A DNA stretch of 22,578 bases from Phallusia fumigata (Eukaryota > Chordata > Ascidiacea > Phlebobranchia > Ascidiidae): NCBI GenBank assembly GCA_008931825.1, contig QXVZ01023878.1, positions 1 to 22,578 of the forward strand, in the 5' to 3' direction. Below the pieces are notes generated by a model, which was not told the origin of the DNA, made no database searches, and was given only the letters and a program-made list of their open reading frames with translations. Shown in pieces: positions 1-8,154 of this stretch (its first letter is position 1; each line of letters begins with the position of its first letter). A program made the translations under genes and the position numbers.

Positions 1-1060
1 ATAACCAAATGATGTCATCAATAAACCTTTAAAGAGTTCTGTTTATGACAGTAGCAACCTTTCTTGATCTTTTATAATGAAATGAACAGCAATGTTAGCA
101 ATGGACACCGAGTGGTTATCCCCAGTAACGACCCCATTCCGTTGAGTGTAGAACCCATCCTGATACTGCGTGATAACACTCTGCAATGTAAACAATGTCA
201 GTTTTATAATAGTCCTGCAACTTGTGGAATTAAATCTAGAGTAATTTTGTAAGGCGTGATTTAAAGCCTGTGCAATTAGATCACGGTCAAGATTGGAGTA
301 GAGACTTGTCACATCTGCCGCCACCAGGTAAAGCGTCTTGCCCCGTTTTGGTTTATGGTCAGATTTCCATTGTTTAAGGTGCGATAAATATTCTTTGCTA
401 TCTCTGCAATATTCTTTCACGCCAGATTGGCATTAACGGATGCTGATGGGTTTTATTAAATACTCCAGGAAGGCTGTGACTCTTGATGTAGTGATGTTCC
501 CGTCGGACTGCAACAGTCGGACCGGAATGTCCATGATGCTTGTGGCACTAAGGACATCAGGTTAGAGTTTGTGCGTTTTTAACAATGGATACGCGTAAGC
601 CAGCTGTGAACCGGCAAAAAACTTGGCCAACGTACTGTGCACATGGTCATAGCTTCCGTTTTCGTTTTTGAAAATTATCAAGTTCACGCTACATCACTCT
701 GTTGTAGTTAATGAAATAAAAAATAACGATTTTTCCGTCCCTATCTGATCGACAAATCACAATTTCTTTGTCGTTTACCAATTTCCGCAATTTACCCAGA
801 CACTGTCGCATGGAATAATGCAAGTTATTGTGTAGACGATATTCACGATGCACTTGCTTGCCAAGATTGCGCATTTGACAGCGCACCTGCTCCACGTACG
901 TAGTGGTCTTTTCATCCAGTTCATCCGATTGGGGTCGGGAAAACTGCGGAAGTTTTAATTTGTCCGGAAATTGTAAAAAACTACTGACATCGCCTTCTCC
1001 AAGAACGCAATTCCATTCAATGCGCCTTATGTGCGATTGTTCCATTCCATGTTCTCGACC
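1..1060 (-). pseudogene. Decayed Penelope-like element reverse transcriptase (fragment)
   Basis: Read on the minus strand, this stretch carries pieces of a Penelope-like retroelement polymerase. The upstream part (1045-689) ends in a basic segment with LRKLVNDKEIVICRSDRDGK, which resembles the N-terminal region before the RT fingers. A second open piece (420-43) contains the motif A-like AADVTSLYSNL and the motif B-like GVVTGDNHSVSIANI. A third frame at 24-10 encodes FIDDI, the RT motif C with its catalytic Asp pair. The three pieces lie in different frames, separated by stops (421-688 is broken), so the element is not expected to make a working protein. The C-terminal GIY-YIG part would lie off the left edge. 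Penelope-like RTs use this DVxSLY / GxxxG / xxDD order. The family call is fairly sure; the exact boundaries are not. Confidence 0.75.
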
Positions 1061-1237
1061 TGTTCAGTCCAATCTGGCGTGGCAACAAAATTCAGCCCTT
1101 TGCAAAGCAGCATGTTGTCCGTTTCCGTGAGTTGGACACTTCACTTGTTCAGGATGATATCCTGTGCACGCAGCAGTAAGTCGTTGCGTCGGCGACTAGA
1201 TTTGCGTGCTCGATATCGTTCTGTGTCTTTTTGTTTT

Positions 1238-3482
1238 TGCGAGATCCCATGAGAGAATATGATACCCCCATGGGAGAATATGAGACCCCATGTTCTTCCC
1301 AAAATTTCAAAATTGCTTCTTCTTTCACAAAATTGCTTTTCCTTCTTTCGTGCATTTCATACCTTTAGTTGTTTTTTTTTTTGCATTGACCGGTTTTTCT
1401 TGCCCAAAATTGCTTGCTTTAAGGGGTGGCTGATTTGATGACCGCAAGGTCCTTCGCTGCCCTGCACTTTTTTTCCTCGGAACATTACTTTACATCATCA
1501 CTGAATCATTGTGCAAAAAACAACTAAACTAAACAACTATGAGACCCCATGGAAGAATATGAGAACCCATTGGAATGTACGAGAACTCATGTGAGTGTAC
1601 AAGACACCATAGGAGTGTACATTAGACCCATCGGAGGTGTATCAGACACCATGGGAGTGGGTGAGACTCGATGTGAGTGTATAAGACCCCATGGGAGTGT
1701 ACGAGACCCTATAGGAGTGTACATTAGACCCCAAGGGAGTGTATGAGACCCCATTCGGGAACATGGTACTAACCCAAAAATATGAGAACTCATGGAAGAG
1801 TATAAGACTCCATTGGAGTATACGAGACACCATAGGAGTGTGTAAGACTCGATGTGAGTGCATAGGGCCCAATGGGAATGTATGAAACTCCATGTGAGTG
1901 TACGAGACTACACGGAGTGCATGAGACCCCATGTGAGTGTATAAGACAACATGGGGGTGTCTAATACCCTATGTGAGTGTATGGAACCGCTTATGATTGG
2001 ACGAGACCGCATAAAAGTGCACGAAAGCTCATGAGAGTGTCTAAGAACCATTGGGAGTGTATGAGGGCGCATGTGAGTGAACAAGACACAATGAGAGTGT
2101 ACGAGACCCCATGGGAGTGTATAAGATCCCATGTGGGTGTATGAGGCCCCATGGGATGTACATTAGACCCCTTTGGAGAGTATGTGATCCCTTGTATAAA
2201 TATGAGGGAAAAAAACAAAATTATGAGACCCCATGTGAGAGTCTGATATCTCATTGGAAAATATGAGGCCCTGTTGGAAAATATGAGAGCCCGTGAGAGA
2301 ATATGAGATCCCATTGTAAAATATGAGACCTCGATGAAGTTTATGAGGCCTTATGTGCATGTACGAATCCTCATGGGAGGATACGAGACCCCATGGGAGT
2401 GTGTAATACCCCATGTGAGTGTATAAGACCCCATTGGGAATATCTAAGACCCATGTGAATGTATGAAACCGCATGTGAGTGCACGAGACCATGGCAGTGA
2501 CTGAGACCCAATGATAGTGTGGGAGACTCGATTTAAGTGTACGAGACCCCATAGAATTGTACTTAATACCCCACAGGAGTGTACATACGACCCCAATGAG
2601 AACCCATTGGGGAACATATGGTATTGGAGACCACATTGAAAAATATGAGTCCCTATGGGTGTGCATAAAATGAGAATGAACGAGAACTCATGTGAATGTA
2701 CGAGTCCGCATGGAAGGGTTCGGGATCTCATGGGAGTGCATAAGAATTTATGAGAGTATACGTAACTCCATGGGAATGTATAAGACCCCATGTGAGCGCA
2801 TGAGACACCATGGGGGTGTCTAAGACTCTATGTGATTGCATGAAACCGCATGTGAGTGGACGAGAGCCCATAGGAGTGTACATAACCTCGTGGAAGCGTG
2901 AAAAAAACACATGTGATTGAAAAGAACCCCATGGGTGATGTGAGTGTATGAGACACCATATGAGTGGACGATACCCATGTGGGTGTACGAAACCCCATAG
3001 GAACCTACATTAGTCCCCTTTTGAGAATATGTGACGCCTTGCAGAACATGGCACTATTCCAAAAATATGGACCCCATTGGAGAATATGAAAACTCATAGG
3101 TGTATACGAGACCTCATGTGAGTGGACAAGACCCCATGGAAGTGTGTATAAGAGTTTTGTCCACTCACGTGCGATCTCATACTCCCATGGGGTCTCATAA
3201 ACTGATATGGGTCCCGTACACTCACATGCCGTCTCGTACACTCACATGGGGTCTCGTACACTCACATGTCGTCTTATACGCTTTCATTGGGTTTTGGTCT
3301 TCCATGGGGTCTCATACTATACCATTGGGTCTCATACATTCCCATGCGGTTTATACACTCCCATTGAATCTCATACACTCCCATGCGGTTCACAAACTCC
3401 CATTGAATCTCATACACTCCCATACGGTTCGTACACTCCCATGGGTTCTCATACATTCCCATGCGGTTCATACACTCCATGA
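1238..3482. repeat. ~20-bp minisatellite with CCATGG core, orientation switch near 3150
   Basis: Units of about 20 bp approximate GAGACCCCATGGGAGTGTAC; a variant has GAATAT in place of GTGTAC. A few units sit at 1238-1298, then unrelated sequence (1299-1535), then a long array in one orientation (about 1536-3150) and an array in the opposite orientation (about 3151-3482). The unit centre CCCATGGG is itself palindromic. Many long open frames run through the array on both strands because the period is not a multiple of three and stops are rare in the unit. They encode low-complexity repeats and I do not treat them as genes. Confidence 0.95.
3118..3168. repeat. Inverted repeat at the minisatellite orientation switch
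   Basis: A perfect 12-bp inverted repeat, GTGAGTGGACAA at 3118-3129 and TTGTCCACTCAC at 3157-3168, flanks a 27-base spacer. It marks the point where the minisatellite reverses direction. The inverted similarity continues outward with mismatches because the flanking units are the same repeat facing each other, so a larger foldback is possible. Confidence 0.85.
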
Positions 3483-3638
3483 CCATTTTTTGAGGCTAAA
3501 TACCTGGCTGCAGGACTAAGTGAAAAAATTATGCAATTATAACTTTTGATTGTTAGGTATTTTTAGCATGCAAGATGTTATTGCAATTGATAGCGATTCT
3601 GTTGTATTATGTCTCACTGGTCANTATTTCCTTTGCAG

Positions 3639-4573
3639 TTCGTTTTCAATCGACGATGAATCAGACAACTATCGTCTAAATGTTTCTGGATTCAATGGGA
3701 CAGCGGGAGACAGTCTGGCGTCGCAAAACGGGAAGCAATTCTCTACAAAAGATCGAGATAATGATGGGTAAATACGATTTATCTTGTGTGTTTGTCAAAA
3801 TAAAATATTACGGGTTAAAAACGAACCTGTTTTAGATTATAAATAAACGTTAGTTTTAAAATGATATACTGAAGTGCTTATTTAGAAAAAAATATGTTAA
3901 GTCACCATCAGTAACGGATAAGAATTTTTTCCTTTCATATTATACACTTGCTTTGTGATGTCATACTACGCCATAAACAAAGTTTGTGTGACGTCACATA
4001 CCGCTATTATTAACTACAATTCCACCAGTTCTGAACAATAAATTATAGTTTTAGGAAAACAGAAAACAGCAAAGCACACAAAAGAGTTTTGAGCGGATTT
4101 AATGAGACTGAGGTCAAAATGTCTCAAACAACATTTAGGTTGCGCAAGTGTTTGAAAATGATTTTATTAAGTTTTCCCAGCAAAATTTTCCTCTGAGGTG
4201 ACATAATGACGTTAGAAAAACTTCAAAACTGTTGCAACTCTGACGTCATCAGGAAATAATGGTCTAAAATCTATTTTGATAGATTTGTTTAAACATTTGG
4301 GGCACGCTTCTATAAGATTACGATTTAATTGTTCTAGTTGATATCAAGGTTAAATAATAATGGATTATTACATTGTGTCATAGATGGGCGTCAGTCAACT
4401 GTGCACTTTATTCAGGAGCTGATGGTGGATGGTGGTATAGTGCTGGGTGTGGCTTTTCCAAACTCAACGCTGAATGGGGAAAATCAGAAGGTCGGTTTCG
4501 CAACATGATCTGGTTTCACTGGAAAAAGTTAAAAGCGATTAAAGAATCAACAATGATGATCAGATGTGATTGA
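3639..4573 (+). CDS. Fibrinogen-related (FReD) protein, last two exons
   Basis: Two exons encode the C-terminal half of a fibrinogen C-terminal domain, the recognition domain of ficolins, tenascins and angiopoietins. Exon 3639-3767 follows a TTTGCAG acceptor and encodes ESDNYRLNVSGFNGTAGDSL, then FSTKDRDND, the usual calcium-site motif. The donor is GTAAAT at 3768. Exon 4384-4573 follows a CATAG acceptor, and the split codon (GG plus A, phase 2) gives Gly. It continues NCALYSG, GGWWY, SAGCGFSKLN, where the two cysteines match the last FReD disulfide. It ends with a TGA at 4571-4573 after a short STMMIRCD tail that fits the family C terminus. The first half of the domain and everything upstream are not visible between the minisatellite and 3639. 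They must lie left of the window, with the repeat inside an intron, or be missing. An N at 3623 lies in the intron. Confidence 0.88.
3768..4383 (+). other. Intron of the FReD gene, with CRE-like palindrome
   Basis: This intron of about 616 bases holds no coding signal. It contains a 12-base palindrome TGTGACGTCACA (3987-3998), with related TGATGTCAT and TGACGTCAT stretches nearby. These could be cAMP-response-element-like sites or the end of a small inverted-repeat transposon. Nothing else stands out. Confidence 0.4.
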
Positions 4574-6009
4574 AATCAACAATTTACTTTCAAGTGATGA
4601 GAATATGGACGTTGCTTTAATTCTGCCATATCTGTGTAAATTATGTGAATACATTTACCCTGCAAAGTTGGCTCATTTGTTTGTTTAAACTTCGCTAAAA
4701 GAAAGATTGTAAAAGATTGATCAATATTGATTATATAAAGCATGCTTAGAACAAGAAACAACAAAAAAACATTTAATTTTTTTTCTAATGCAGGGAAAAA
4801 TGTATCTGGTCATCAAATGTGATTCAAGATTTTTGCACCGCATAAAACTTTAATTTTAACAATCAATGAATCCAGTTGAGAAAAGTTTTACTCAAAAGCA
4901 GCTAGAAAGTTTAAGAAGATCCCTCCAAGATTGGTAGTGCCACTAGACGGCGTCCTTGTGTTTTTTTAAATGTCTAATTCAACTCATTCTATTCTTTGTT
5001 TAAATTCCAGAAAATTGTGCATTTTTTTCTGTGTACAAATACATGTTGATAGAATAAACACACAAACATTACAAGATATCTTGTTTGACACTTCATAGGT
5101 AAGCACCATCATATTCCTGGCTGCAAATCAACTGAATCTTACAAATTAAAGTTTGCCAAACACAATTTCACATATTAACACGTCACCACCCCATGATTCA
5201 TGTTTGCCACTAAATAATTACATCTAAAATAAATAATCTGCTTGCAGTTACATAAGCATTTTTAAAAACTATTTATTCAGGTATTAACTGTTATAACTTT
5301 TTTTCATATAAATGCGTGTTAAGATAATAGTTTTATTAATTTATGCCAATTGTCTTAATACAAAATTACAAGCCAAGTGTTAAAAATTTTCTGGTGATGA
5401 CATTAGCGTTTTTAGCAACGTAAGAAATGCTTACAGGTTCTGGCTTATTTTCTGATTGCGACCATTCAAAACCATGAATTGTGTAGCTAAATCAACCAGG
5501 TAATTACACCAGAATTGTTTAGCAATAATTTTTACAAAATTTCACGTTTTTTTGCGAATTGGAAGAGCAGTTTGTTCATATAAAAAGTCATCGTGTGCAT
5601 TTACTGGAAAAAAAATTCTCAAATTATATACGAGGTTTTATTTCCTTATGTCCTCTAAAACCTAAGTTTAATTAGCTAGTCGTATGCCATGCTGTAAACA
5701 TAAAACGACATTTTTTTAAAGGAGAAACCGTAGGAAAATGTGTAGACACATACACGCGTAATGATGAAATATTTCGATCGTGGTTTTGTGTTGTTTTACT
5801 TCATTTAAACATGACTGAGTAATTATCTTGCCTTTTCTCATTTTGCCTCAGCAAATTATCCCTTTTCTCCTTTCCAATTTTGCAATGGGCCTTAATACGA
5901 TGGTTACGTTCTATTCTGGTTTGATAAACGTTATGGTTTTAGTAAATAATTTCAATTAGCTGAAATAACAACATAACTGTCAGCGAGCTTCTACATAGTG
6001 AACACATTG
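4574..6009. other. Gene-poor AT-rich interval
   Basis: This is the 3' flank of the FReD gene. An AATAAA lies at about 5055 and could be a distant polyadenylation signal. I see no exon with matching splice phases, no RNA gene and no recognisable element. Poly-T/poly-A runs and short AT repeats are common. Confidence 0.5.
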
Positions 6010-6010
6010 T

Positions 6011-6075
6011 AATGTAAACGTTCGATAAACGCTGTAGTCATAATCAGTGCAAAATGACGAGAAGCTTAAAACCGT
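6011..6075 (-). repeat. Penelope-type terminal motif, copy 1
   Basis: On the minus strand this reads CACTGATTATGACTACAGCG then TTTATCGAACG. It is a diverged version of a motif that, from the copies in this window, would approximate CTGATGA, GACAA, loop, TTGTCGAAAC. It shares an exact 20-base block, GACGAGAAGCTTAAAACCGT (plus strand, 6056-6075), with 14898-14917. Motifs ending in CGAAACG next to a short hairpin are typical of Penelope-like element ends. The link is an inference from this resemblance. Confidence 0.5.
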
Positions 6076-6790
6076 TTGGTTTATATTCTCGATTGAGCAT
6101 CGCAATACACTTTGAGATAATGCCAGCTTAAAAGACTGATGTTGAGGGTACGAATCTCACCGCAGACCGCATTTGGACAGTCTTACTGTTGAAAAACAGT
6201 TCTTAGATGTTGATGGAACGCTAAAGCTTCTACCGTGTGGAAGACGACCTGGATAGGCGTCGAAACTTTACCTTGTTTCACTGCCAGAGGAGCTTCACTT
6301 TCCGATACATTTTTTTGCGTAGTAGCAACATTCATCATTATCTTTGTATCTTTGGTATATCTTATATTTCTTATGTTGTAAAATATCTTTGGTGTGAGTA
6401 GAATATTTCCTCTTAGGGCCAAAAATGTATCTATTTCATAACTTATGTCATGGGCGGTCGGCGGTTTACTTGCTGTGTTTATGCATTTCTGCCTTGGACT
6501 ATTTGAACGATAAGAATGTTTTTTGACTTTATTGTAAACTCTGTTTAGATTGAGTGAGGTTGGAGGGTTCTTGCTTTGTTGCTTAGTGTGCAACAACTAT
6601 TTTGTAGCTTGTTGGTTGTTTCATGTTTTGAAAGGAATTAAAACGTTTAAGAAATAATACAAAACGTCTATCTGATATTTGCAGTTGACTGTCTTGTCGA
6701 AAACAGTAAAGCTGTGTGGGAAAGTGTCAGGAATAATCACTAAACGAGCAGACTCACTGAATGATCGTTGTACGTCAGGCCTGAAGGAAG
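6076..6790. other. Interval without an assignable gene
   Basis: A 137-codon open frame runs on the minus strand (6596-6183). It has no motif I recognise, begins at a TTG rather than an ATG, and is basic and low in complexity. I do not call it a gene. A tRNA B-box-like stretch GGTACGAATC occurs near 6147. A short sequence ending ATCGTTGTACGTCA (near 6775) recurs in diverged form as ATCATTGTACGTCA near 7668. Confidence 0.35.
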
Positions 6791-6795
6791 CGTAT

Positions 6796-7170
6796 GAGTT
6801 GAGTTGAGTTGAGTTGAGTTGACCCCCCTTTATTTCGCTTGGTGAAAGAAAACGTAACGAAACAATTGCACTAAATCAATCACCAGGCCGGAAATAGCTG
6901 AGCAACGTTAGAACGTCATGAGGCGCAAAAAAGTGGAGGGCACAATTGGTGGATCAAGGTTGAATGCGCTGCAGCTACACCGTCATTGCAAGGCGTTATG
7001 TGGCGTTGAATCACATTGGAGGGTGAGTTTGGCGCAGTATGAGAAAACATGACTGGCGGGGCTTTAAAAGCTAACCACCCCTGCCAGGCAAAGTGGTTGG
7101 GGTTCGGCAGGCAAAACAAACCACCGATAGAAACCCTGCCGGTTAGTTTCAAGCGCCGGAAGGAAGAACA
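6796..7170 (-). mobile_element. Probable 3' end of a non-LTR retroelement with a short tandem tail
   Basis: On the minus strand the sequence reads out of a GC-richer segment into CACCAAGCGAAATAAAGGGG, followed by GTCAACTCAACTCAACTC, a run of five-base repeats at 6796-6822. A body that ends in AATAAA-like sequence and a short tandem repeat is the usual 3' terminus of L2/CR1-type LINEs and their SINEs. No RT motif is present, so only a 5'-truncated copy is here. The left edge is clear; the right edge is estimated from the drop in GC. Confidence 0.5.
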
Positions 7171-7454
7171 CACAGAAAAAGCCTGTTGTTGCTGTTGTGA
7201 TATTTTCAGTGGAAGTTGTTTGACGCACCGTGTGGTAAAAGTTTTTACAGATATTTTGCCAATTGTTGTTTAAGTCAGTAAGGGCTACATTTTGACCAAC
7301 ATTACTCATTTTCGGCATTTACAATAAAAAATACATAGCCGTGCAAATCTATCTGAAAAAACTTTACAAGATACCTAAATGCGCTGTATTGAACACCTTC
7401 AGTTCTCTAAAATTAATTGTTTTAATATTGATTACACACGGAACTTTGCGACTT

Positions 7455-7600
7455 TGAAGATAAACAGTTTTAATGCAGCGTTTGCGCGAAGGCTTTTAAT
7501 ACACAATCATAGATGTAAGTTTGCCAGAAAATTTCGTATCCAATCGAACTTTGCACTATCTACGGCGAGTTTCTGTTTATTTGCAACTGTATGGAATGGT
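7455..7600 (+). pseudogene. Decayed copy of the C2H2 zinc-finger sequence found at 15506-15700
   Basis: The bases here align with the zinc-finger frame further right. Examples are GCAGCGTTTGCGCGAAGGC against GTAGCGTTTGCGCAAAGGCC, ACACAATCATAGATG against ACACAATCACAGATG, AAGTTTGCCAGAAAATTTCG against AAGTTTGCCAGAAGAGTTTCG, and CGGCGAGTTTCTGTTTA against CGGCGAGTTTCCGTTTA. Two internal stretches are deleted relative to the intact copy and most zinc-ligand codons are lost, so this is a broken relic. It corresponds to fingers 3 to 5 of the intact frame. I judged the alignment by eye; several blocks in the same order make chance unlikely. Confidence 0.75.
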
Positions 7601-8130
7601 AGGAGCCGGTCAGGAAAAACGTAATCATTAAATATAGCAACGCCCACTAAACAATCATTGTACGTCAAGTCAACAAGATGTGTACAACCTAATTATAGTC
7701 CACCAAGCATCCTGTGCTGAGAGGCGTACAGAGGTATCAGATTGAGTGCGAATGTTGTTGATCAGCATATGTGGTTTGTGACAGTTCAAAACAGCTAACT
7801 TATGTGAATGCATTCATAGTTATTGACATTCTGAACAACTTTTACTGTTAAAAATGATACATAAAACTTTGGGTGAAAAAGTTGATGCAGAATTTTCCTG
7901 ATAGTCAGTCATTGATATTTTGCCTACGAAAGGTTAGTGGTTCTATTTACAGCCAAGATTTTATGTTATTTTTGAGACGTGGTATTTCATTTCCCCAATT
8001 CAGTGAATATGAAAAAAGCCTAAAACCCATCAAATAAGGAACAGAAATAAAGGAAAAACTTTATTTTGTGATTTAGGAATCAATGTAAACGGTCGTAGAT
8101 GTAGAGAAACGGCGGATGGTGTTGAGACAT
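7601..8130. other. Upstream region of the intelectin-like gene
   Basis: No exon, RNA gene or repeat array is visible. This is the natural place for the promoter of the gene starting at 8155, but no TATA box or other element is convincing in such AT-rich sequence. Confidence 0.35.
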
Positions 8131-8142
8131 TTTGCATTTTAG
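8129..8142 (+). promoter_or_regulatory. Possible splice or trans-splice acceptor just before the start codon
   Basis: A pyrimidine-rich stretch ending in TTTGCATTTTAG (AG at 8141-8142) sits 12 bases before the ATG at 8155. Tunicates commonly add a short spliced leader close to the start codon, so this could be a trans-splice site. It could equally be the acceptor of a 5' UTR intron, or chance. Confidence 0.3.
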
Positions 8143-8154
8143 TAAATGCTAAAC

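Noticed and set aside
1238..3482. CRISPR array
   Set aside because: Repeats are contiguous and diverged without unique spacers, and the sequence is eukaryotic.
1549..3519. Many open frames of 60-170 codons on both strands
   Set aside because: They are translations of the ~20-bp minisatellite, show the same short peptide repeat in several frames, and have no splice or domain evidence.
6183..6596. 137-codon minus-strand open frame as a gene
   Set aside because: No ATG start, no recognised motif, no splice partner, and biased low-complexity composition.
6916..7318. Minus- and plus-strand open frames of 74-85 codons
   Set aside because: They lie in the GC-richer retroelement 3' block, where long chance frames are common, and they show no RT or other motif.
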